Assembly (NCBI GenBank): GCA_025517565.1
Contig: JAOPKD010000001.1
Coordinates: 310,001 to 374,000, forward strand
Direction of reading: 5' to 3'
Length of the DNA: 64,000 nucleotides
DNA from: Halapricum hydrolyticum
GTDB lineage: Archaea; Halobacteriota; Halobacteria; Halobacteriales; Haloarculaceae
Part shown: positions 24,696 through 31,784 of the stretch, piece by piece
Numbering within the stretch: the stretch's first letter is position 1
Layout of the letters: every line of letters starts with the position of its first letter
Program-made: the position numbers and the translations under genes
Notes under the pieces: generated by a model
What the model was told of the DNA's origin: nothing
Database searches by the model: none
What the model saw: the letters and a program-made list of their open reading frames with translations, nothing else

Positions 24696-25019
24696 TCACG
24701 TCGCCCGCCGGTCGGGCACTTCGATCTCTTCGGGCGCGGGCATCCAGAAGTAATCGAAGGTCGCCCCGAGCGACAGCGGCAGGGCGACAACGCCGAGGAC
24801 GACTACCGCCGGCGAACCGAGGTTCGGACCCAGACCCAGGGCACCCCCGAGCACGAGCGTCAGCGCCAGCAGCACGATCGAGCCCACGAACGCGACGTAC
24901 ACCAGACTCCCCCAGGAGGTCGCCAGCCGGACTCTGAAAAACCGGGTCAGCAACGCCGCAACGATGCTGTTGAGGAGAAGAATGATTGCGAGCCCGATCG
25001 CGTCCGCGACGCTGACCAT
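24696..25019 (-). CDS. Three-helix membrane protein, function unknown
   Basis: A 107-residue protein with three predicted membrane helices (about 5-27, 37-59 and 70-92) and a short charged tail after FWMPAPEEIEVP. Codon use matches neighbours. It lies 70 bases upstream of mvk on the same strand and 90 bases downstream of an Lrp-like gene. I recognise no family. Confidence 0.62.
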   Translation of the reverse strand: MVSVADAIGLAIILLLNSIVAALLTRFFRVRLATSWGSLVYVAFVGSIVLLALTLVLGGALGLGPNLGSPAVVVLGVVALPLSLGATFDYFWMPAPEEIEVPDRRAT

Positions 25020-25109
25020 ACCTGGGATACTGACTCGACACTCTTTGACGTATCGCTGGAGGCAATGTGCTCCGGGCGAGTACTGACGGTGTGCCTCGGG
25101 TGAGGCCCG

Positions 25110-25340
25110 CTACTCCAGACAGATGTACGTCCGCGTGTCGGACACACCATCGAGCGCACGGATATCGCCGGAGACCGACTGCATGACGTCGTAGACTCCT
25201 TCGCCTGCAGTCTCTGCGATGATGTCGTACTGACCGGCGACGATGTGTGCCTCTTCGACACCCTCGACTGCACGAATCGACTCCAGGAGCACCTCTGACT
25301 TCCCTGCCGCCGTCTTGATCATGACGAACGCCCGTACCAT
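25110..25340 (-). CDS. Stand-alone Lrp/AsnC ligand-binding (RAM) domain protein, copy 1
   Basis: A 76-residue protein made only of the alpha/beta RAM domain of Lrp/AsnC regulators, without a DNA-binding domain. The pattern VRAFVMIKTAAGKSE...VEEAHIVAGQYDIIAE...TRTYICLE is typical. The frame extends 19 codons upstream, but the ATG at 25340 matches its paralogue at 26117. The two paralogues have the same length and lie on either side of trkA, one divergent and one directly downstream, which suggests they act with TrkA, perhaps as ligand-binding partners. Confidence 0.85.
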   Translation of the reverse strand: MVRAFVMIKTAAGKSEVLLESIRAVEGVEEAHIVAGQYDIIAETAGEGVYDVMQSVSGDIRALDGVSDTRTYICLE

Positions 25341-25400
25341 TATGACGTATGATACAACACCACATAGCAAGTAAGTTGTGCCCCTGCCGCGGTGCATACC

Positions 25401-25406
25401 TTTATT
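25401..25406 (+). promoter_or_regulatory. TATA box for trkA
   Basis: TTTATT lies 26-31 bases before the ATG at 25432, in the 91-base region between the divergent RAM-domain gene and trkA. Confidence 0.5.
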
Positions 25407-25431
25407 CCCCAGGGTCAGTATATCCTACCAC

Positions 25432-26115
25432 ATGCGATACGTTATCGTGGGTGCAGGACGCGTCGGGCTGCGGACGGCCCGTGCGCTACGCGAGAGCGGC
25501 CACGAGGTCGTGCTCGTCGAGCGATCGAACGAGCGGGCCGAGCGGGCCAGAGCCGACGGGTTCACCGTCATCGAGGGTGACGGATCGCTCGAAGAGATCC
25601 TGCTGGAGGCCGACCTCGAATCGGCGGACGCGCTCGGCGGGTTGACTGGCGATCTCAACACGAACTTCGTCGCGTGCCTGATCGCCGATCACTACGGCTG
25701 TCGGACGGTCATGCGTATCGACGAGGACTACCGCGAGGAGATCTACCGCAAGTACGCGGACGAAGTCGACGAAGTGGTCTATCCGGAGCGGCTGGGGGCG
25801 ATCGCCACGAAAAACGCGCTGCTGGGCGGGAACGTCCGGGCGATCGCCGACGTCGCTCAGGACGTGCAACTCGTCGAACTGACGATCAACGCGGCCTCGC
25901 CGGTTCGGGGCTACAGCATCAGCGAGCTCGAACTGCCCGCCAACACTCGCCTGCTCGCGTTCGGCAAGGAAGGCGAACCGCTTACTGTTCCGACGGACGA
26001 CGTGTCGCTCGAAGACGGCGACAGTCTGGTCGTGGTCGCCGATTTCGACGTCCTCGGAGACGTCCGGAGCATCGTCGTCGGAGAAACCGGCCGTGCGGCT
26101 CCCGGAGGTGCCTGA
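25432..26115 (+). CDS. trkA: TrkA-type potassium uptake regulator (RCK_N + RCK_C)
   Basis: A 227-residue cytoplasmic gating protein for Trk/Ktr potassium channels. The nucleotide-binding Rossmann domain begins MRYVIVGAGRVGLRTA and runs to about residue 135 (including VIEGDGSLEEILLEA and AIATKNALLGG). The RCK_C domain, with SELELPANTRLLAF and DGDSLVVVAD, follows. The ATG at 25432 excludes 18 unlikely upstream codons. No TrkH subunit is nearby. The downstream RAM-domain gene starts one base after the stop, so both are cotranscribed. Confidence 0.93.
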   Translation: MRYVIVGAGRVGLRTARALRESGHEVVLVERSNERAERARADGFTVIEGDGSLEEILLEADLESADALGGLTGDLNTNFVACLIADHYGCRTVMRIDEDYREEIYRKYADEVDEVVYPERLGAIATKNALLGGNVRAIADVAQDVQLVELTINAASPVRGYSISELELPANTRLLAFGKEGEPLTVPTDDVSLEDGDSLVVVADFDVLGDVRSIVVGETGRAAPGGA

Positions 26116-26116
26116 T

Positions 26117-26347
26117 ATGGTCATCGCATACGTTATGGTCAAAGCTCACACTGGCGAAGCGGACCGACTGAAATCGGAAATCGAACGACTCGACGGCGTG
26201 GTCGACGCACACATCGTCGCCGGCGACGTCGACCTCATCGCGAAGGTCGACGTCGAGTCGCCAGCACACGTCAAAGACATCGCCGCCACCCAGATCCAGG
26301 AGATCGACGGCGTCGAAGGAACGCAGACCTATATCGCGATGGACTAG
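26117..26347 (+). CDS. Stand-alone Lrp/AsnC ligand-binding (RAM) domain protein, copy 2
   Basis: A 76-residue RAM-only protein, the paralogue of the gene at 25110-25340. Both share the blocks VMVK/VMIK, AHIVAG and a TYI near the C-terminus. It begins one base after the trkA stop codon and must be translated from the same transcript. RAM domains form oligomers and bind amino acids or other small molecules at subunit interfaces. The tight link suggests a ligand input to potassium transport control, which is inference. Confidence 0.86.
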   Translation: MVIAYVMVKAHTGEADRLKSEIERLDGVVDAHIVAGDVDLIAKVDVESPAHVKDIAATQIQEIDGVEGTQTYIAMD

Positions 26348-26372
26348 CCGATACTGCAACTGTCGCCCGCGG

Positions 26373-26891
26373 CTACAGCGGCGTCCCGCCGCGGTCGCCC
26401 TGCGCGCTACCGGACTGTGCCTGATTAAGCAGTCCCGCCACCGGCGGTCGGTAGTCGTACCCGGGGATGATCCCTTCGACGTAAGTCCCCTCGACGTATT
26501 CGACGAGCGTCTTCGCGACGTCAGCCGCCTGTGATTCGCTCCCGGTGGTGAAAGCGTAGGTGACCTCGACCTGCTGGTCGTCGCGCTGGACCTCGAAAGC
26601 GTCCAGTTCGAGGTTCGCACGGGTGGCCATGGGAGCGTCTTCGAGCCGGCGTTCGAGCGTCTCGAACCATCCGTCTTCGACTGCCGGCCCGACGACCTCC
26701 TCGACGACCGCCGATAGCGTTGGCACCTCGACGGTCACGACGTACCGGCGGTTCCAGTCGGCCTCGGCCCCTTCGACCGTCACTCGTCCGTCGAACACCG
26801 TCGTCGTCACGCGTGCGTGCTCGTCTGTGACCTCATAGCCGTCGTGCGTCTCGAAGGCATCCCGCACCGCGTCGGGCAACTCGCGTGTCAT
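26373..26891 (-). CDS. Conserved haloarchaeal protein (DUF5813-like)
   Basis: A 172-residue soluble protein. It alternates strands and helices (YEVTDEHARVTTTVFDGRVT, then RYVVTVEVPTLSAVVEEVV) and ends in a flexible tail rich in Gly, Ser and Gln. The start at the ATG at 26891 is preferred to one nine codons earlier because the conserved-looking sequence begins MTRELPDAVRDAF. I associate it with DUF5813, an uncharacterised haloarchaeal family, from memory only. It converges on the trkA operon with a 25-base gap. Confidence 0.7.
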   Translation of the reverse strand: MTRELPDAVRDAFETHDGYEVTDEHARVTTTVFDGRVTVEGAEADWNRRYVVTVEVPTLSAVVEEVVGPAVEDGWFETLERRLEDAPMATRANLELDAFEVQRDDQQVEVTYAFTTGSESQAADVAKTLVEYVEGTYVEGIIPGYDYRPPVAGLLNQAQSGSAQGDRGGTPL

Positions 26892-27070
26892 TGACCGCTG
26901 TAACGGCGGGACGAGCAAAAGTACGTCGTGTCGGGTATACGTAATTTCTGCAATGATATATCGGGAAACAGTCTGCGCGATCTTCGAATTGATGATATAT
27001 ACTTCCGTGTGGACGATGACCCGGTAAGCGCTTCGCAGTCCAAAGTAGGTGTTATCGGCGGCACAACCCT

Positions 27071-27076
27071 TTTAAA
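27071..27076 (+). promoter_or_regulatory. TATA box for vapBC
   Basis: TTTAAA lies 23-28 bases ahead of the vapB ATG, placing transcription initiation at or just before the start codon. Confidence 0.55.
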
Positions 27077-27077
27077 T

Positions 27078-27097
27078 CGATATATCCCAATATATCG
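27078..27097. promoter_or_regulatory. Palindromic operator of vapBC
   Basis: CGATATAT-CCCA-ATATATCG is a perfect inverted repeat with eight-base arms and a four-base spacer. It fills the space between the TATA box and the vapB ATG. Related half-sites (GATATATCGGG at about 26955, GATGATATATAC at about 26990) lie upstream. The placement fits autorepression by the VapB-VapC complex. Confidence 0.6.
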
Positions 27098-27098
27098 T

Positions 27099-27347
27099 AT
27101 GGTCAAAACCATCCGAGTCTCTGAAGAGTACCACGAGTGGTTGAGTGCCCACAAGAAAGACGACGAAACGATGGAAGAGACGTTACGCCGGATGACACGC
27201 GGTCCGCATCCGGACGACGTCGCCGGGCTGCTGGCCGAACAAGAGGCGGAAAAAGCCAAAGAGGCAGTCGGCCGGCTCCGGGGGCGCGACCGCGACCGGC
27301 TCGATGCTGCACGCAGCACCTTCGAACGTGGAGACACGGACGGATGA
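27099..27347 (+). CDS. vapB: VapB-type antitoxin
   Basis: An 82-residue protein. It starts VKTIRVSEEYHEWLSAHK, a ribbon-helix-helix or AbrB-like start typical of archaeal antitoxins, and continues as a charged, mostly helical tail (LLAEQEAEKAKEAVGRLRG) that would wrap the toxin. The four-base ATGA overlap with the PIN-domain gene is the usual toxin-antitoxin arrangement. A palindrome lies at the start. The unusually long open frame upstream includes the promoter and is not coding. Confidence 0.82.
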   Translation: MVKTIRVSEEYHEWLSAHKKDDETMEETLRRMTRGPHPDDVAGLLAEQEAEKAKEAVGRLRGRDRDRLDAARSTFERGDTDG

Positions 27348-27739
27348 TTGTCGACGCTTCGTACCTCTTCGATCTGATGGCAGGGGATCCGGACGCGTTC
27401 GCGAAGGGTGACGAACTCGTCGAGAACGGTGAGATGCAGTGGTTGCCGACACCGGTAGTCGCAGAGGCCTACTACGGCGTTGCGACGGTCCGAAGCGAGA
27501 CGACCAGCGAGGAGATACGAAACCGTCTCCTCGGGTACCCACGCGTCGATGTTGACGAGGAGATCGCTCGGACGGCCGGCGAGTTACTCGCAGCGGCAGA
27601 CGACCGTGCTGGAGGCGATGCCGGCGTCGGGTCGAACGACGGATACATCGCTGCGATGGCCGATGTCCTCGACGACGCGGTCCTGACGGACAACGTCGAT
27701 GACTTCGAAATCCTGGGTGTGCCGGTCGAAACCTACTGA
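27344..27739 (+). CDS. vapC: PIN-domain ribonuclease toxin VapC
   Basis: A 131-residue PIN nuclease. The acidic metal-binding residues are Asp4 in MIVDASYLFD, Glu in PTPVVAEAYYG, Asp in GSNDGYIAAMAD, and Asp in LTDNVDDFEILG. VapC toxins cut tRNA or rRNA when the antitoxin is lost. The gene starts within the vapB stop codon. The final A of its TGA stop at 27739 is also the first base of a 100-bp palindromic element. Confidence 0.88.
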   Translation: MIVDASYLFDLMAGDPDAFAKGDELVENGEMQWLPTPVVAEAYYGVATVRSETTSEEIRNRLLGYPRVDVDEEIARTAGELLAAADDRAGGDAGVGSNDGYIAAMADVLDDAVLTDNVDDFEILGVPVETY

Positions 27740-27838
27740 TAGGGATTAGCGTAGCCGATCGGAGGAACTCTCACTCCGATCGGGTGACCGGATCATCGTT
27801 CCCGGGCGAAATCTATGGATTTCTACGCTAATCCCTAT
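27739..27838. repeat. 100-bp palindromic element, family A copy A
   Basis: Perfect 16-base terminal inverted repeats (ATAGGGATTAGCGTAG and complement) enclose two inner hairpins. One is CCGATCGGAG/CTCCGATCGG (27755-27764 with 27774-27783); the other is AAATC/GATTT. It aligns along its length with copies at 18875-18975 and 27921-28021. The flanks are TGA on each side of the TAGGG...CCCTA core; the left TGA is the vapC stop codon. Confidence 0.85.
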
Positions 27839-27839
27839 G

Positions 27840-27919
27840 ATACTGTCGGCTGTAACATCTCGGCAGGATTTCGGCACCCCGGATGTCAAAGATCTCCACG
27901 AACGTACAGCCGACAGTAC
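27840..27919. repeat. 80-bp palindromic element, family E copy 3
   Basis: The termini ATACTGTCGGCTGTA and TACAGCCGACAGTAC pair at 14 of 15 positions. The stem uses TCGGC/GCCGA where copies 1 and 2 use CCGGC/GCCGG, a compensatory change. The inner hairpin is weaker (seven pairs with a bulge). It is wedged one base after element A and one base before element B. Confidence 0.78.
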
Positions 27920-27920
27920 G

Positions 27921-28021
27921 ATAGGGATTATCATAGGAATCCGTAGATTCCGCCCGTGACATCGAACTCCGCCGCCCGGTCGGAGATGAGGATGCCTCCG
28001 GCCGGCTACGATAATCCCTAT
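27921..28021. repeat. 101-bp palindromic element, family A copy B (reverse)
   Basis: Reverse-oriented homologue of the element at 27739-27838. The ends ATAGGGATTATCATAG and CTACGATAATCCCTAT pair at 15 of 16. Read on the minus strand, the inner hairpin is GAATC/GATTC, where copy A has AAATC/GATTT, so both sides of the stem changed together. The orientation makes A and B an inverted pair around element E3. Confidence 0.82.
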
Positions 28022-28062
28022 AATGCGACTCGCGTGGTTCGAATCCAACATACGCACCTCTC

Positions 28063-28120
28063 GCTCACGGCGTGTTCGCGACAAGTGGCTCACGGCGTGT
28101 TCGCGACAAGTGGCTCACGG
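28063..28120. repeat. 25-bp tandem repeat, 2.3 copies
   Basis: Two identical 25-base units (28063-28087 and 28088-28112) beginning GCTCACGGCGTGTTCGCG are followed by a partial third (GCTCACGG). The array lies between palindromic element B and tRNA-Leu. A tRNA T-arm-like string GGTTCGAATCC occurs just upstream, at about 28036-28046. Confidence 0.75.
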
Positions 28121-28176
28121 CTCGCCACGCTCGCCGTTCGCCTGTTCGAGGCGCTCCCGATGGTCGCGCCTCGCTA

Positions 28177-28261
28177 TGCGAGGGATGGGATTCGAACCCA
28201 TGGACCCCTGCGGGAGCGGGTCTTAAGCCCGCCGCCTTTGGCCTGGCTCAGCCACCCTCGC
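28177..28261 (-). tRNA. tRNA-Leu (UAA anticodon)
   Basis: An 85-base class II tRNA on the minus strand. The acceptor GCGAGGG pairs with CCCTCGC (seven pairs, discriminator A, CCA not encoded). The anticodon stem GCGGG/CCCGC holds the loop CTTAAGA with anticodon UAA. A long variable arm (CCC...GGG) is present, and the T-arm ATGGG-TTCGAAT-CCCAT is perfect. No intron. It lies 49 bases after the stop of the upstream minus-strand gene, and downstream of it are repeats and vapBC, a setting common for integration hot spots. Confidence 0.95.
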
Positions 28262-28310
28262 GCAAGCGACACTCGGTTCCTCTGCGGAAAATCGGTTTCG
28301 ATCCGGGGCG

Positions 28311-28856
28311 CTACATCTCGTAGGCGTAGATCCGTTCCGGATGCGGGAAGAACGCCTCGGGATCGTCGTGCTCGATCGTGCCCAGATTCGTCCCGTCGAG
28401 TTTCTTGACGTGGGTGTACATCCGCCCGCGATCCATCGCTGTCCGGACCAGCGGCGCTGCGAACTGCAACTGATAGGTTCCCGCGATGAACAGCGCGATC
28501 TCCTCGTCGTGATCGAGGCACTCCGTGACGATAAATGCGAATCCAGTCGAATCGGCTTGATAGACACCGGTCTCCTCGAAGGTCGCCCGCTCGTAAACGT
28601 CGGTGAAATCGTCCGCGTAGTTGCTCGGGATGATATACGACAGTCCCCACTCGTCTGTCTCGCCTGCTGATGGTGGCTTCGGGGTCGTATCGCCCGCAGC
28701 GATCGTGAGTACCTCATACCCCGAATCCGCACGGTCAGCGGCCATCCGCCGCATGTCGGAGATCGTCTGCTCCCAGCCGCTCTGTGCCTGCTCGCCTGCC
28801 TGTGCCAGGTGATCGCTCGGATCCGGCTCCGCCCCGTCGGGCCCTGATCGAACCAT
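28311..28856 (-). CDS. Conserved haloarchaeal protein, function unknown
   Basis: A 181-residue acidic soluble protein. The first 60 residues are polar and helical (HLAQAGEQAQSGWEQTISDM, ending in YEVLTIAAGD). The C-terminal part, with GLSYIIPSNYADDFTDVYE, YQADSTGFAFIVTECLDHDE and AGTYQLQFA, is strand-rich and may bind a ligand. No catalytic motif is evident. Codon use is normal. It is followed by tRNA-Leu on the same strand. Confidence 0.72.
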   Translation of the reverse strand: MVRSGPDGAEPDPSDHLAQAGEQAQSGWEQTISDMRRMAADRADSGYEVLTIAAGDTTPKPPSAGETDEWGLSYIIPSNYADDFTDVYERATFEETGVYQADSTGFAFIVTECLDHDEEIALFIAGTYQLQFAAPLVRTAMDRGRMYTHVKKLDGTNLGTIEHDDPEAFFPHPERIYAYEM

Positions 28857-28985
28857 ACCGATAGATCGGGCTACGGACAGATAAAGGGTGGAGAGACGCG
28901 GTGTCGACGCTCCCGTACAGACTGCTGGAAGCCCGTACCGTATCGAACGTCGTCCTGCGGTGGTCGCGGTGGATCGGTGCAGCGG

Positions 28986-29408
28986 TCACGCGGACACGCC
29001 AAGTCCGTACTCCAGCACGAGCGAGACGCCGAGCACGACAAGACTGGTCAGAAACACCTTCACGTCCCGGTTCACCCTGTCGCCGGCCGGGATGGGGTTG
29101 CCTCGCAACGGAGGGAACCGCTGCAGTTTCTCTTCGAACCCCCAGAGTTCGTCCGAGTCGACCGTGAACCGCTTTTTCTCGCGCCTCGGCGATTTCGGCT
29201 GGATACCGAAGCTCCCCACGCCGAACAGCAGGAAGCCGACGACAAAGAGCACATACTTCAGCGTCAACAGCCCGCTCCCGAAGAGCACAGCTCCCAGCGC
29301 ACTGAGGGCAACGATAGCGGTCGAGACGGTGCTCACCCAGACAGCCAACTCGGCGATTCGGAGCGTGTTACTCGTCACTGGTACGGCGGGAGATGACCGG
29401 GTCGACAT
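28986..29408 (-). CDS. Membrane protein downstream of the ABC operon
   Basis: A 140-residue protein with membrane segments at about 15-36, 42-62 and 115-135. A basic loop, IQPKSPRREKKRFTVDSDE, leads into a soluble stretch containing FEEKLQRFPPLRGNPIPAGD. The frame is open far upstream, but the ATG at 29408 (MSTRSSPAV) is the likely start. It overlaps the end of the ABC ATPase gene by 41 bases, so it is read as the last gene of that operon. Function unknown. Confidence 0.62.
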   Translation of the reverse strand: MSTRSSPAVPVTSNTLRIAELAVWVSTVSTAIVALSALGAVLFGSGLLTLKYVLFVVGFLLFGVGSFGIQPKSPRREKKRFTVDSDELWGFEEKLQRFPPLRGNPIPAGDRVNRDVKVFLTSLVVLGVSLVLEYGLGVSA

Positions 29409-30705
29409 CCTCGTATTCGTTTGCGTGGCGGTGACAGTAGCTGTACCGGGCAGTTCCAGATGTCTCGTAGAATTTCGGCTTCTCACGATCGCAGACGCTA
29501 CTGAATTCCTCGTAGAGGTATTCCCTCGCTTTCGACGGATAGCCCTTCTTGGCGTATTCGACGGCCTGCTCGATGTGGACTCGCACCTCCTCGGGGACGT
29601 CAACTCCCTCGAACAGATCTGACACCGCCTCCTCGAGATCGTCGAACCGCGAGAACCGGCCGACGCCACGCCTGGCGAGGCCCGTCACGCCGAGGTCCAT
29701 CCGGGACCGCTCCCGGATCACTTCCCGGAACCGCTCGATGCCGTCCCAGACGTCCTCGTCGAGATGAGTATACTCCTCCGGCCGGATCTTCGCGGGACAG
29801 CGCGTCGCGAACGGACACCCCTCCGGCGCGTCACGCGGGCTCGGGGGCGTCCCCGGGAGGGTGATGCGGCGCGTCGTGTCCGTCGGATCCGGACGAGGGA
29901 TGGCCGAAATGAGTGATTTCGTGTACGGGTTCGACGGGTCCTGGAACAGTTCTTCGGTCTCGCCGAGTTCCATGATCTTCCCGAGATACATCACCGCAAC
30001 CCGATCGCAGATGTGGCGGACGACAGAGAGGTCGTGAGCGATGAACAGGTACGTGAGGTTGAACTCCTCCTGCAAGTCTTCGAGCAGACTGATGATCTTC
30101 GCCTGGACGCTCACGTCCAGTGCCGAAACTGGTTCGTCCAGCACGAGGAACTCCGGTTCGAGCGCCAGTGCCCGCGCGATTCCGACGCGCTGGCGCTGAC
30201 CGCCGGAGAACTGGTGGGGGTACCGGAAGTAGTGCTCGTCACGAAGTCCAACCGCGGACAGCAGATCGAGTACACGCTCGCGTCGTTCCTGCTTGGTCTT
30301 CCAGTCGTGGGCGTCCAGCGGTTCGCGGATGATCTCACCGACGGTCATCCGATCGTTGAGGCTCGATTCGGGGTCCTGAAACACCATCTGGGCGTTGCGC
30401 CGCCACTCTTTCAGGTCCGAGCCCGAGAGGGTCGTCACGTCCGTCCCGTCGAATGTGATCGACCCCTCGGTCGGGGTTTCGAGTTGCAACAGCGTGCGAC
30501 CGAGCGTACTCTTTCCGCAGCCTGATTCGCCGACCAACCCGAGCGTCTCGCCACGCTTGATCGTGAAATCGACCCCGTTGACTGCTTTTACCGGTGGCCC
30601 GGCGAAGAAGCCCTCGCCACCGTAGAACTTCTTGAGGTCAGTTACGTCGACCAGTACTTCGTCCCCTTGGGCGGCTGACTGCGGCCGGCTCGTCGTTTTG
30701 CTCAT
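29368..30705 (-). CDS. Peptide-type ABC transporter ATP-binding protein (DppF/OppF-like)
   Basis: A 445-residue ATPase. Visible motifs are Walker A GESGCGKST, Q-loop VFQDPESSLNDR, signature QFSGGQRQRVGIARAL, Walker B FLVLDEPVSALD and H-loop LFIAHDLSVV. The first cysteine pair of the oligopeptide C-terminal region (GCPFATRCP) is separated by about 100 residues from a second cysteine region (SVCDREKPKF and YSYCHRH), so the tail is much longer than in bacterial DppF. The ATG at 30705 overlaps the previous ATPase stop by four bases. Confidence 0.92.
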   Translation of the reverse strand: MSKTTSRPQSAAQGDEVLVDVTDLKKFYGGEGFFAGPPVKAVNGVDFTIKRGETLGLVGESGCGKSTLGRTLLQLETPTEGSITFDGTDVTTLSGSDLKEWRRNAQMVFQDPESSLNDRMTVGEIIREPLDAHDWKTKQERRERVLDLLSAVGLRDEHYFRYPHQFSGGQRQRVGIARALALEPEFLVLDEPVSALDVSVQAKIISLLEDLQEEFNLTYLFIAHDLSVVRHICDRVAVMYLGKIMELGETEELFQDPSNPYTKSLISAIPRPDPTDTTRRITLPGTPPSPRDAPEGCPFATRCPAKIRPEEYTHLDEDVWDGIERFREVIRERSRMDLGVTGLARRGVGRFSRFDDLEEAVSDLFEGVDVPEEVRVHIEQAVEYAKKGYPSKAREYLYEEFSSVCDREKPKFYETSGTARYSYCHRHANEYEDVDPVISRRTSDE

Positions 30706-31784
30706 GTGTCTCCCTCCGTGTCGTCGTTCGCCAGCGACAGATGCTTCTCGACCCGATGCGACTCGGTTAGATCCTCCGGATAGAGCAGACACGCTGCGGT
30801 ATGATCGTGTTCGTCGCTCACCGAGACATGCTGCGGTGGGACGTTCTCACAGGCGTCGAACGCTTTCGGACAGCGAGGCGCGAACCGGCAGTGGTCCGCC
30901 GGTTCGTTCGGCGTCGGCACCTCGCCCTCGATCGTCTCCAGCCCCTCCTTGCGGGAGTGCTCGCCGGGGATCGAGTCGATGAGCGCCCGGGTGTAGGGGT
31001 GTTTCGGGTTGGCAAACAGCTCCTCCACCGGTGCCTGCTCGACGATCTGGCCCGCGTACATCACGTTGACACGGTCAGCTATGTCCGCGATGACGCCCAT
31101 GTCATGGGTGATAAACAGGATCGACAGGTTCCGCTCTTCTTGCAGGTCCTTGAGCAGGTCGAGGATCTGCGCCTGGATCGTCACGTCCAGGGCTGTCGTC
31201 GGCTCATCACAGATCAGAAAGTCCGGATCACAGGCCAGCATCATCGCGATGACCGCCCGCTGGCGCATCCCGCCGGAGAACTGGTGCGGATACTCGTCGA
31301 GCCGGCGTTTCGCGTCGGGGATGCCGACCGCTTCCAGCAGATCCGTCGCTTCCTCGACCGCTTCTTCGCCCGTGATACCGCGGTTTATCTTCAGCGATTC
31401 TCGGATCTGGTTGCCGACGGTGTAGACGGGATTCAACGACTGCTGGGGATCCTGAAAGACCATCCCGATGCCGCTGCCCCGAACCGACCGGTACTCCGCG
31501 TCGGAGAGTTCCGTGAGTTCCTGCCCCTGGAACTTGATCGAGGATCCCGGCATGATCCGACCCGGCGAATCGATCAGACCCATGATCGAGCGTGCGGTGA
31601 CACTCTTCCCGGATCCGGACTCGCCGACGATGCCAACCGTCTCGCCGCGTTTGACATCGAAACTGATCGAGTCGACGGCCCGGATAGTCTCGCGATCGGT
31701 ATAGAACGCCGTCTGGAGGTTCTCGACAGTGAGGATCGGCTCCGTGTCGCCCGCTGTCGGGTCTGCGTGCGTCTCCGAGGACAT
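30702..31784 (-). CDS. Peptide-type ABC transporter ATP-binding protein (DppD/OppD-like)
   Basis: A 360-residue ATPase with Walker A GESGSGKSV, Q-loop VFQDPQQSLNPVY, signature QFSGGMRQRAVIAMML, Walker B FLICDEPTTALD and H-loop LFITHDMGVI. It has the normal oligopeptide C-terminus with the cysteine cluster (CRFAPRCPKAFDAC and AACLLYPE). It overlaps the DppC-like permease gene by one base upstream and the second ATPase gene by four bases downstream. The two ATPases form the heterodimeric motor of the importer. Confidence 0.94.
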   Translation of the reverse strand: MSSETHADPTAGDTEPILTVENLQTAFYTDRETIRAVDSISFDVKRGETVGIVGESGSGKSVTARSIMGLIDSPGRIMPGSSIKFQGQELTELSDAEYRSVRGSGIGMVFQDPQQSLNPVYTVGNQIRESLKINRGITGEEAVEEATDLLEAVGIPDAKRRLDEYPHQFSGGMRQRAVIAMMLACDPDFLICDEPTTALDVTIQAQILDLLKDLQEERNLSILFITHDMGVIADIADRVNVMYAGQIVEQAPVEELFANPKHPYTRALIDSIPGEHSRKEGLETIEGEVPTPNEPADHCRFAPRCPKAFDACENVPPQHVSVSDEHDHTAACLLYPEDLTESHRVEKHLSLANDDTEGDT

